Shown here piece by piece: positions 34,194 to 42,278 of a stretch of DNA of 64,000 bases. The notes under the pieces were generated by a model that was not told the origin of the DNA, ran no database searches, and worked only from the letters and a program-made list of their open reading frames with translations. Location of the stretch: positions 3,022,687-3,086,686 of the forward strand of contig NZ_CP011883.2 in NCBI RefSeq assembly GCF_000340435.2, read 5' to 3'. Numbering within the stretch: the first letter of the stretch is position 1; each line of letters opens with the position of its first letter. Position numbers and translations under genes: made by a program. The DNA is from Mycobacterium haemophilum DSM 44634 (GTDB taxonomy: Bacteria > Actinomycetota > Actinomycetes > Mycobacteriales > Mycobacteriaceae).

Positions 34194-35591
34194 ATGAGCT
34201 CGGGCGGTGTGGTTGATCGAGAGGCGATCACGGCGGCCTTTGATGCGTTGGATGCCGCCGTCGATGGTGTGGTCGCGCTGGATTTTGATGCGCTGTGCGC
34301 CCGGGAGTGGTTGGTGTTGTTGGAGCGGGTAGAGCGGGTGCGCCGCAGGTTGCCCGCGGTGGAGCATGGCGTGATTAATTCCCTGGCCCGTCAAGCCACC
34401 CCCGAAGAGTTGGGCGGTAGGCTCTCGCATGCGATTGCCGAGTGGACGCTGATCAGCCGCGCCGAGGCCGCCAAGCGTATCCGGGAGGCCGCCGATCTGG
34501 GTGAGCGGCGCGCGATTACCGGTGAAGTGCTGGCACCGGCGCTGGCGGCTACCGCCGCCGCGCAACGCTCCGGACGGCTGGGCGCCGGCCAGGTGGCGGT
34601 GATTCGGAAGTTCTGCCACGGGTTGCCGGGCTGGGTTGATGTGGTGACCCGCGAACGCGCCGAAGCGCATCTTGCGAAACTGGGCTCCCAGTTTCGGCCC
34701 GAGCACCTGGCCGGGCTGGCCGATCGGCTCGCCGACTGCCTCAACCCCGACGGCACCTACAGCGACGAGGATCGGGCGCGGCGGCGCGGCTTAACCTTAG
34801 GCAACCAGCAAGCCGACGGCATGACGGCGCTGCACGGCTGGCTGACCCCCGAGCTGCGCGCCACCCTGGAAGCTGTGCTGGCCAAGCTGGCCGCGCCGGG
34901 CATGTGTAACCCCGTCGATGACACCCCGTGTGTGGACGGCGTGCCTTCGCAACAGGCCATCGACAAAGACACCCGCAGCCCTGCCCAGCGCAATCACGAC
35001 GCCCTCAACGCGGCGCTGCGCGCCCTGCTGTGCTCGGGAAAACTAGGCCAGCACAATGGGCTACCGGCCTCCATCATTGTGTCCACCACCCTGGCCGAGC
35101 TCGAGGCCGCCGCCGGCAAGGGCCTCACCGGCGGCGACACCCTATTGCCCATGAGTGATGTCATCCGCCTAGCGCGGCATGCCCGGCACTATCTGGCGAT
35201 TTTCGATAAGGGCAAGGCGCTGGCGCTCTACCACACCAAGCGACTCGCCTCCCCCGCGCAGCGAATCGTCTTGTATGCCAAGGAGCGTGGCTGCTCCGCG
35301 CCCGGCTGCACAGTACCCGGCTACTACTGCGAAGTGCATCATGTCACCGCCTACGCCACCTGCCGCAGCACCGACATCAACAACCTCACCTTCGGCTGCG
35401 GCCCCCAACACCGCCTCCTACAACCCGGCGGCTGGACCACCCGCAAAAACACCCACGGCGACACCGAATGGATCCCACCACCCCACCTCGACCACGGCCA
35501 ACCCCGCACCAACACCTACTGGCACCCCGAAAAACTCCTGCATGCCGGAGACAACGACGGGGACGAAGACGACGATGACGACGCGGCATAG
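34194..35591 (+). CDS. 13E12-repeat family protein (DUF222 + HNH endonuclease)
   Basis: A 465-residue member of the mycobacterial REP13E12 family. The long DUF222 helical domain (ARQATPEELGGRLSHAIAEW, ...RRRGLTLGNQQADGM) is followed by a C-terminal HNH zinc-finger nuclease (CSAPGCTVPGYYCEVHH, NLTFGCGPQHRLL). The tail is acidic (DGDEDDDDDAA). The frame is intact. It sits between the divergent Rv1277- and Rv1276c-like genes, where H37Rv has none, so it arrived as an insertion. REP13E12 elements carry the attachment site of prophage phiRv1 in M. tuberculosis. Confidence 0.92.
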   Translation: MSSGGVVDREAITAAFDALDAAVDGVVALDFDALCAREWLVLLERVERVRRRLPAVEHGVINSLARQATPEELGGRLSHAIAEWTLISRAEAAKRIREAADLGERRAITGEVLAPALAATAAAQRSGRLGAGQVAVIRKFCHGLPGWVDVVTRERAEAHLAKLGSQFRPEHLAGLADRLADCLNPDGTYSDEDRARRRGLTLGNQQADGMTALHGWLTPELRATLEAVLAKLAAPGMCNPVDDTPCVDGVPSQQAIDKDTRSPAQRNHDALNAALRALLCSGKLGQHNGLPASIIVSTTLAELEAAAGKGLTGGDTLLPMSDVIRLARHARHYLAIFDKGKALALYHTKRLASPAQRIVLYAKERGCSAPGCTVPGYYCEVHHVTAYATCRSTDINNLTFGCGPQHRLLQPGGWTTRKNTHGDTEWIPPPHLDHGQPRTNTYWHPEKLLHAGDNDGDEDDDDDAA

Positions 35592-35608
35592 CGAGTCCCG
35601 CTTCCGTG

Positions 35609-36142
35609 ATGAGTAACGTCAGCCAGATGAAGGACGGACACCGCCGCCTGGTGCTGATGCGGCATGCGAAGTCGTCGTACCCGCCGGGCTTCCCGGACCA
35701 GATAGCCGACCATGACCGGCCACTAGCGCCTCGCGGGGTGCGGGAAGCTGGCCTGGCAGGTGATTGGCTGCGCGCCAACGTGCCTGCTGTCGAGGAAGTG
35801 TTGTGTTCGACGGCGACGCGTGCCCGGGAGACCTTGGCACGCAGCGGCATCGAGGCCCCAGTCCGTTACACCGAGCGGCTCTACGCGGCCGCCCCCGGCA
35901 CGGTCATCGAGGAGATCAACGCGGTCAGCGACGAGGTCACCACGTTGCTCGTCGTTGGTCATGAACCGACGATATCTGCTGTGGCGCTCGCCCTGGCTGG
36001 TGCCGGCACCAACAATGATGCCGCCCAACGCATCTCAACGAAGTTCCCGACGTCGGGGATCGCAGTGCTCCATGTAGCCGGTTGCTGGCAACACCTCGAA
36101 CTAGAAGGTGCCGCGCTGGTCGCCTTCCATGTACCACGCTGA
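35609..36142 (+). CDS. SixA-like histidine phosphatase
   Basis: A ~177-residue phosphatase of the histidine-phosphatase (phosphoglycerate-mutase) superfamily. The catalytic RHG-like motif is LVLMRHAKSSYP, the second arginine is in STATRARETL, and the second catalytic histidine is in LLVVGHEPTIS. E. coli SixA removes phosphate from phosphohistidine domains; the target here is unknown. A GTG at 35606 directly precedes the ATG, and another ATG lies at 35627. The gene starts 17 nt after the 13E12 gene. Corresponds to Rv1276c. Confidence 0.86.
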   Translation: MSNVSQMKDGHRRLVLMRHAKSSYPPGFPDQIADHDRPLAPRGVREAGLAGDWLRANVPAVEEVLCSTATRARETLARSGIEAPVRYTERLYAAAPGTVIEEINAVSDEVTTLLVVGHEPTISAVALALAGAGTNNDAAQRISTKFPTSGIAVLHVAGCWQHLELEGAALVAFHVPR

Positions 36143-36149
36143 ACCCGGT

Positions 36150-36725
36150 TTAGGAGTTGGTGGCCAACGTTAATTCCATAAGCTTGATGGCCTGCCCACA
36201 GGCGTCGATACCGGGCGCCTGAGGATTGATCCACCAACCGACCACTCCCGCCGCATCACTGGCGACACCACACGCACCATTCGGGTCATCCGGGCGCATC
36301 ACAATCGAATCCACACCCGCGATCGAACGACTCTCGACCTTGTACTTCAAGAAGTCAGCCACCTTGCGCTCGTTGGCGAGGCTGCCCTGTTCGAACCAAA
36401 ACCGGGTGATGTCAATCAGACCCGCCGGGTTGGCCGCCTGCCACCGGCAGATCGCCCCGACAAACGTGCTCTGAATGTCAAGCGGATCGGCACCCACCGT
36501 CTTCGCCAGGATGTCGGTGGTCAGCACCTCACACTCCTTGAGCAGGTTCGGGTATAGCTGCTGGGAATTGTTGTTGCGTGGGACGCCACCTGAGCCCGCT
36601 TTGACCGCCGTACCCCCAACTGACCTCGAGCAACCGGTCACAACCAGCGCCGCGCTAACCAACACGGCGACACCGGTAAAAATGCTTCGCCTACCCCGCA
36701 CCCTGAGCCGCATCCACTCCATCAT
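36150..36725 (-). CDS. lprC: Lipoprotein LprC (DUF3558-like)
   Basis: A 191-residue lipoprotein. The signal peptide FTGVAVLVSAALVVTGC ends in lipobox VTGC. The mature part has conserved cysteines (LLKECEVL, GAICRWQA, GACGVAS, DACGQAI) and resembles DUF3558 lipoproteins. Its ATG at 36725 overlaps the lprB stop as ATGA, so the two are coupled. Function is unknown; location is the cell envelope. Confidence 0.88.
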   Translation of the reverse strand: MMEWMRLRVRGRRSIFTGVAVLVSAALVVTGCSRSVGGTAVKAGSGGVPRNNNSQQLYPNLLKECEVLTTDILAKTVGADPLDIQSTFVGAICRWQAANPAGLIDITRFWFEQGSLANERKVADFLKYKVESRSIAGVDSIVMRPDDPNGACGVASDAAGVVGWWINPQAPGIDACGQAIKLMELTLATNS

Positions 36726-37288
36726 TTCGAGTTCGCAATCGACTGGCGAGTCAGTTCCTTAGCTACGTCGCACGGCGGCGGGAATGGCTTTTGGCTAAAG
36801 CTGACCGACCATTCGATGAAGTCATCCTGGAACTGGATTCCGACTTCGCAGAGTGAATCGCCCAGGTTGGACTCGTTTCCGATCGCAATGAAACCGTTGT
36901 GGCCGTTGATGTTGATATCGTCGACGCTCGCCCGTGACAGCTCTTCGGTCTTGCGTTCACGCCCGATCGGGCTGCCCCGGTACCACGAAAACGAGAAGTG
37001 CGGGCCGAGGATACCGCCGCCGGCCAGCCACTGGCAGCCCACCGAATTCCGGGCGGTGTTCGTCAGGCCAGCCGCCTTCGTCAGCTGCGACACTGTCTGA
37101 TCGCTGATGCCGCCGCATTGCGGGAACATCGGGCCGTGATGCCCACCCGCATTCCCCGGCGTCGACGCTATCGTCCCTCCCGACTTATTGGAGCCTGAAT
37201 TGGAGCACCCCGCAACCGTCGGAATCACAATCATCAGCGCCATCAGCCCCCGAGCCGCCAGGGCCAGCGCCCCCACGTCACGTCGCAC
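36722..37288 (-). CDS. lprB: Lipoprotein LprB (DUF3558-like)
   Basis: A 188-residue lipoprotein starting at GTG 37288. The signal peptide runs through LMALMIVIPTVAGC with lipobox VAGC. The mature part contains FPQCGGISDQTV, NSVGCQWLAGG and the envelope-type C-terminal PPPCDVAKEL. It is the first gene of the lprB-lprC pair and is divergent from the ABC exporter genes, as Rv1274-Rv1275 are from Rv1273c. Function is unknown. Confidence 0.9.
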   Translation of the reverse strand: MRRDVGALALAARGLMALMIVIPTVAGCSNSGSNKSGGTIASTPGNAGGHHGPMFPQCGGISDQTVSQLTKAAGLTNTARNSVGCQWLAGGGILGPHFSFSWYRGSPIGRERKTEELSRASVDDININGHNGFIAIGNESNLGDSLCEVGIQFQDDFIEWSVSFSQKPFPPPCDVAKELTRQSIANSK

Positions 37289-37483
37289 TGCGGCTACCCT
37301 CTTGCTGAGCCTGCTGCTGGTCCACAGGATGCACTGTAGCGTCAGCCTGGCGAGTCAACCACCGACACGCCACCTGATCAGGCATTTCAATCCTCTTCGT
37401 GTTGACGCCGTCAGCACAGAACCATCCGGCCCCCAAGTATCGGGGTGACGACTCGGACGCATGCCATGTGCGACAGTTACCAC

Positions 37484-39238
37484 ATGCTCCTGGCACTGCT
37501 GCGCCAGTACATCCGGCCGTACCGCCGACTGGTCGCGGTGCTGATGGTGCTGCAGCTGATCAGTACCCTGGCGTCGCTGTATCTCCCGACGGTCAACGCG
37601 GCGATCATCGACGACGGCGTCTCCAAAGGCGACACCGCGACCATCGTCAGGCTCGGCATGGTGATGCTGGCGGTCACCGGATTGCAGGCGTTGTGCTCGG
37701 TCGGGGCGGTCTACTTCGGCTCCCGGACCGGGATGGGTTTTGGCCGTGACCTGCGCTCGGCGATGTTCGATCACATCACCACGTTCTCCGAGCGCGAGAC
37801 CGCGCGATTCGGAGCGCCGACGTTGTTGACTCGAACCACCAACGATGTCCGGCAGATCCAGTACTTGGTTCAGATATCCGGCACCGTGCTGGTGACCGCG
37901 CCGATCATGTGCGTCGGCGGCATCGTCATGGCCATCCACCAGGAGGCCGCGCTGACCTGGCTGCTGCTGGTCAGCGTCCCGATTTTGGCGGTGACAAACT
38001 ACTGGATCAGCTCCCATATGCTGCCGCTGTTTCGCAGCATGCAAAGTTTGATCGACGGCATCAATCGGGTGATGCGCGATCAGTTGTCCGGCATCAGGGT
38101 GGTCCGGGCGTTCACCCGCGAACCCTTTGAGCGTGCCAGGTTTGAGCGGGCCAATGCCGCGCTCTCGGATGCCGCGCTGGGCGCCGGTAACTGGCAAGCG
38201 CTGATGCTGCCAGTCACCACGCTGACCATCAATGTGTCCAGCGTCGCGCTGATCTGGTTCGGCGGGCTGCGCATCGATAACGGCCAGATGCAGGTCGGTT
38301 CGCTGACCGCCTTCCTGGCCTACTTCACCCAGATCCTGATGGCGGTGTTGATGGCAACGATGACCTTGGTGGTCTTGCCCCGCGCATCCGTGTGCGCCGA
38401 GCGGATCACCGAGGTGCTGTCCACCCGCGCTGCCGTCGGCAACCCGCCATGCCCCCGATTCCCGCGCGGTGGGGTCACCGGCGTAGTGCGCTTGGACGAC
38501 GTGACGTTCACCTACCCGGGCGCTGACCGTCCAGTGCTGCAGGACATCTCGTTCACCGCACTGCCCGGTACCACGACAGCGGTGGTGGGCAGCACCGGTT
38601 CGGGCAAGTCGACGCTGGTGGCGCTGATCTGCCGGCTGTACGACGTGACCGCCGGCGCGGTCCTGGTCGACGGCGTCGACATCCGCGACTACCACACCGA
38701 GCGGCTCTGGTCGGCGATCGGGCTGGTGCCCCAACGCGGCTACCTGTTTTCCGGCACCGTCGCCGACAACCTGCGCTACGGCGCGGCCCCCGATCAGGTG
38801 ATCACCGACGAGCAGATGTGGGCTGCGCTGCGGGTGGCCGACGCCGACGGATTCGTCCGGGCACACGATGACGGACTGCAGATGCGCGTCGCCCAGGGCG
38901 GAATCAACTTCTCTGGTGGGCAACGGCAACGGTTGGCCATTGCGCGCGCCGTCATCCGCCGTCCGACCATCTATCTGTTTGACGACGCGTTCTCCGCACT
39001 CGACGTACACACCGACTCACGGGTCCGCGAGTCGCTGCGCGAGATATCCGACAATGCCACAATTATCGTTGTAACACAGCGAATTTCGACTGCCACCCAG
39101 GCCGACCAAGTGATCGTTGTCGACGACGGGAAACTGGCGGGTTCGGGCACTCATGAGTCACTGATGGCTGACTGCGCTACCTATGCGGAGTTCGCCGACT
39201 CGCAGTCGGTCAGTGCCGGCGCCGGAGACGCGCAGTGA
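37484..39238 (+). CDS. ABC exporter half-transporter, degenerate-site subunit
   Basis: A 584-residue half-transporter with six membrane helices (first: LVAVLMVLQLISTLASLYLP) followed by an ATPase domain: Walker A GSTGSGKSTL, signature FSGGQRQRLAIA, Walker B IYLFDDAFSALD. Asp replaces the catalytic Glu after Walker B and the H-loop reads VTQRIS with Gln for His, so this subunit carries the degenerate half of the site. It overlaps the next gene as GTGA, and the two form a heterodimer. Substrate is unknown. Corresponds to Rv1273c. Confidence 0.92.
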   Translation: MLLALLRQYIRPYRRLVAVLMVLQLISTLASLYLPTVNAAIIDDGVSKGDTATIVRLGMVMLAVTGLQALCSVGAVYFGSRTGMGFGRDLRSAMFDHITTFSERETARFGAPTLLTRTTNDVRQIQYLVQISGTVLVTAPIMCVGGIVMAIHQEAALTWLLLVSVPILAVTNYWISSHMLPLFRSMQSLIDGINRVMRDQLSGIRVVRAFTREPFERARFERANAALSDAALGAGNWQALMLPVTTLTINVSSVALIWFGGLRIDNGQMQVGSLTAFLAYFTQILMAVLMATMTLVVLPRASVCAERITEVLSTRAAVGNPPCPRFPRGGVTGVVRLDDVTFTYPGADRPVLQDISFTALPGTTTAVVGSTGSGKSTLVALICRLYDVTAGAVLVDGVDIRDYHTERLWSAIGLVPQRGYLFSGTVADNLRYGAAPDQVITDEQMWAALRVADADGFVRAHDDGLQMRVAQGGINFSGGQRQRLAIARAVIRRPTIYLFDDAFSALDVHTDSRVRESLREISDNATIIVVTQRISTATQADQVIVVDDGKLAGSGTHESLMADCATYAEFADSQSVSAGAGDAQ

Positions 39239-41127
39239 CGGTAGCCGCCGCACCCGCCCGGTCCCGCGACTTCTGGGGTTCGGCTGGACGCTTGGTGAAA
39301 CAGCTGGTGCCGCAACGTCGGTTAAGCCTCGCGGTGGTCACACTCGGCATCACCGGCACCGCTATCGGGGTCATCGTTCCGCGGGTTCTCGGGCACGCCA
39401 CCGATCTGCTCTTCAACGGCGTGATCGGGCGACGGCTACCCGCGGGAATCAGCAAAGCGCAGGCGGTCGCCGCAGCCCGGGCCCGTGGCGACAATGCCTT
39501 CGCCGACCTATTGTCTGGGATGAACGTAACCCCAGGCAAAGGCGTGGACTTCGTCGCGGTAGGAAGAACGCTAGGACTGGCGTTGGCTCTGTATTTGCTT
39601 TCCGCACTGCTGATTTGGGCACAAGCCAGGTTGCTCAACGTCACCGTGCAGCGCATCATGGTCGCGCTGCGTTCCGACGTCGAAGACAAAGTGCACCGGC
39701 TGCCGCTGTCCTACTGCGATGCACGGCAGCGCGGTGAGCTGCTGAGCCGGGTCACCAACGATATCGACAACCTCCAATCCTCACTGTCAATGACACTCAG
39801 CCAGCTGTTGACGTCACTGTTGAGCGTGGTGGCGGTGCTGGCGATGATGGTGTCGATCTCGCCGTTGCTGGCGCTGGTTGCGTTGCTGACGGTGCCGATG
39901 TCGCTACTAGCGACGCGAGCGATCGCGCGACGCTCGCAGCGGCTGTTCGTGGCTCAGTGGACGAGCACCGGACGTCTCAACGCCCATATCGAGGAGACCT
40001 ACAGCGGGTTCACGGTGGTTAAGACGTTCGGCCACCAGGCTGCAGCGCGAGAACAGTTCCACACCTTCAACAATGACGTGTACCAGGCGAGTTTCGGCGC
40101 CCAGTTCTGCTCCGGTCTGGTATCACCGGCAACAACGTTCATTGGCAACTTGGGCTACGTGGTGGTCGCTGTGCTGGGTGGCCTACAGGTAGCCACCGGA
40201 CAAATCACGCTCGGCAACATCCAGGCCTTCATTCAATACGTCCGGCAATTCAACATGCCGCTGAGCCAGGTGGCGGGAATGTACAACACCCTGCAATCCG
40301 GGGTAGCCAGCGCCGAGCGGGTCTTCGACTTGCTCGACGAGGTCCCTGAGAAACCCGACGCACCGCCGGCAGCCGAGCTGCCGCTGCCCAATGGCCAGCG
40401 CCCACGTACCAGCGGGCGGGTGGAGTTTCAGCATGTGAGCTTCGCTTACTGCGCGGGCACCCCGGTGATCGACGACCTGTCGATGGTGGCCGAACCGGGC
40501 AGCACGGTAGCGATCGTCGGACCGACCGGAGCGGGCAAAACCACCCTGGTGAACCTGCTCATGCGATTCTATGAGGTGGATTGCGGCCGAATCCTGATCG
40601 ACGGGGTCGACATCACCATGATGAGCAGACATGCGCTGCGCTCACGAATTGGCATGGTGCTGCAAGACACCTGGCTATTCGACGGGACGATCGCGGAAAA
40701 CATTGCCTACGGACGGCCGCAGGCCAGCGACGACGAGGTGATAGCAGCCGCCAAGGCGGCCTACGTCGACCGGTTTGTCCACACATTGCCGGCGGGCTAC
40801 CAGACCCGGGTCAGTGGCGACGGCGGCAACCTCAGCGCCGGCGAGAAGCAACTCATCACCATCGCCCGCGCATTTCTGGCCCGGCCGCAGCTGTTAATCC
40901 TGGACGAGGCAACCAGTTCGGTCGATACCCGCACCGAGGCCCTCATCGCACGCGCCACCCGCGAGCTTCGCCAGAATCGAACGAGTTTCATTATCGCGCA
41001 CCGTCTCTCAACGATCCGCGATGCGGACCGCATTCTGGTGGTGGAGTCCGGCCAGCTTGTAGAACAAGGCAATCACGCCGAGCTCCTGGCCCGACGGGGG
41101 GCGTATTACCGAATGACGCAAGCCTGA
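39235..41127 (+). CDS. ABC exporter half-transporter, consensus-site subunit
   Basis: A 630-residue partner with an extra N-terminal stretch before the first helix and an extracellular insert (RRLPAGISKAQAVAAARARG). Walker A is GPTGAGKTTL, Walker B LLILDEATSSVD with catalytic Glu, and the H-loop IIAHRLST has its His. The signature is LSAGEKQLI, with Ala in place of the second Gly. With Rv1273c-like it gives one consensus and one degenerate ATP site, the usual design of heterodimeric exporters. The GTG at 39235 overlaps the previous stop. Corresponds to Rv1272c. Confidence 0.92.
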   Translation: MTVAAAPARSRDFWGSAGRLVKQLVPQRRLSLAVVTLGITGTAIGVIVPRVLGHATDLLFNGVIGRRLPAGISKAQAVAAARARGDNAFADLLSGMNVTPGKGVDFVAVGRTLGLALALYLLSALLIWAQARLLNVTVQRIMVALRSDVEDKVHRLPLSYCDARQRGELLSRVTNDIDNLQSSLSMTLSQLLTSLLSVVAVLAMMVSISPLLALVALLTVPMSLLATRAIARRSQRLFVAQWTSTGRLNAHIEETYSGFTVVKTFGHQAAAREQFHTFNNDVYQASFGAQFCSGLVSPATTFIGNLGYVVVAVLGGLQVATGQITLGNIQAFIQYVRQFNMPLSQVAGMYNTLQSGVASAERVFDLLDEVPEKPDAPPAAELPLPNGQRPRTSGRVEFQHVSFAYCAGTPVIDDLSMVAEPGSTVAIVGPTGAGKTTLVNLLMRFYEVDCGRILIDGVDITMMSRHALRSRIGMVLQDTWLFDGTIAENIAYGRPQASDDEVIAAAKAAYVDRFVHTLPAGYQTRVSGDGGNLSAGEKQLITIARAFLARPQLLILDEATSSVDTRTEALIARATRELRQNRTSFIIAHRLSTIRDADRILVVESGQLVEQGNHAELLARRGAYYRMTQA

Positions 41128-41149
41128 GCGCGGCCTTGTGGCTGGCCGG

Positions 41150-41815
41150 CTAACCGATGTTGTCCTCCTGGGCTGACCCGGTTTCGATGGTGATCGGCGG
41201 CGGCGACCCCCACGGAGTCATCGCTGACAACGCGTCGAGCACCGCCAGCTCATAGACCGTCATCTCGTGGACGTCGTCCATCCAGTACCGCTTGTATTTG
41301 GCCTCGAGGGTCGCGATCGCCGCAGTGTTTTGCCCCAACGCGTTGTCGGTCTCCAGCTGATGAACCGCATCGCGGTTAGCGCTAATATCCTTTGGGTCCA
41401 CCATCTTCTTACGCGCAGTCAAATAGGCCTCGTGGATGCGGTGGATCTCCTTGGGAATCACGCCAAGCTGCGCTTCGAGCTCAATCAGCCACTCAAAAAA
41501 CGGACCGATCGCCTGATGCATCTGCATCGCCGACGAACCTGACCACTCCGCCAGCAGCGTGTCGAGCACTTTCATGAACGGCTTAAAAACCTCGGAAGTC
41601 ATCTGCGCAGCTACGGATTCCCACGCCTCGGCGGCGGCGAGCAACGAAGCAGGACCCGGCCCAGCATATATGTTGGCGGAGTTGATCTCTGGTGGGAATC
41701 TCCGTATAGGACCTCTGATGGTAACGCGCCGACTAACGTCACTTTGTTCGTTATTCCTTTCGGTTCGTGACGACTGCTGTTGTTCGTATGTTTGCGGTGC
41801 TGGTATTGCCCTCAT
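41150..41815 (-). CDS. Short PPE-family protein with unusual N-terminus
   Basis: A 221-residue protein whose residues ~38-210 are a PPE domain: FPPEINSANIYAGPGPASLL, AEAWESVAAQM, W-S-G-S-S (EWSGSSAMQM), and NALGQNTAAIATLEAKYKRYW. It ends with TPWGSPPPIT plus a short tail, so there is no repeat C-terminus. The N-terminus is odd. PPE proteins normally start a few residues before PPE, but here the only start found is the ATG at 41815, giving a charged ~38-residue extension. No PE partner or EspG gene is nearby. It occupies the interval between the ABC exporter and pknH. Confidence 0.82.
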   Translation of the reverse strand: MRAIPAPQTYEQQQSSRTERNNEQSDVSRRVTIRGPIRRFPPEINSANIYAGPGPASLLAAAEAWESVAAQMTSEVFKPFMKVLDTLLAEWSGSSAMQMHQAIGPFFEWLIELEAQLGVIPKEIHRIHEAYLTARKKMVDPKDISANRDAVHQLETDNALGQNTAAIATLEAKYKRYWMDDVHEMTVYELAVLDALSAMTPWGSPPPITIETGSAQEDNIG

Positions 41816-42278
41816 CGGGGTCAGTCGAAGGCTTTGGCATCGTCGGTCACGAGGGACACAGCAGTGGCATCATAGCTGCACAGCGGCTACCTGCAACGCT
41901 TCGGGGTTCGTGATCGCACAAGACATGCCGACCTCCGCTTCCCGCGCCGCAGCCACGCTGAACGACGGTGTCCATGTCCGCATCTGTGATGATGAATTTA
42001 CATTCCAGATCGCTGCGGGACACTAGGCTAGGCGTTCGTGCTGTGCAACATTTTTCACTGAAACAGCCCACATCTAAATCGACCAATTACTACAAGACTT
42101 TTCGCTAACACCAGACCAGTCCGCCCCTTAGCAGCGGTGCAACGTGGTGAGGCAGTCCGCACGCTCGCATTATGCGAGATGTTGCGGTTTTCGTGCGGCC
42201 GGCCTGGTGTGGGCTTACCGTCATGATTGCCACGCCGGAACGTTGCGGCGGACTGTGGGTTGGTCGGGAGGATCAGCG
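41816..42278. other. Divergent intergenic region between the PPE gene and pknH
   Basis: About 460 bp without a supported gene. It is less GC-rich than its surroundings (for example 41980-42115 with many A/T runs) and must hold the promoters of both divergent genes. I expected embR here from H37Rv order and see no trace of it. No repeat was recognised. Confidence 0.6.

Noticed and set aside
34047..34706. 220-codon extension of the SbcD-like protein upstream of 34046
   Set aside because: It would run antisense through the 13E12 gene; the family begins with RFLHTADW.
37355..39010. 551-codon open frame antisense to the first ABC exporter gene
   Set aside because: It mirrors a well-supported gene, has a repetitive His/Gln/Asp-rich composition typical of antisense GC-rich reading, and no recognisable domain.
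42144..42278. N-terminal extension of PknH
   Set aside because: No kinase-family similarity; the ATG at 42279 places Lys45 and the P-loop as in PknH.
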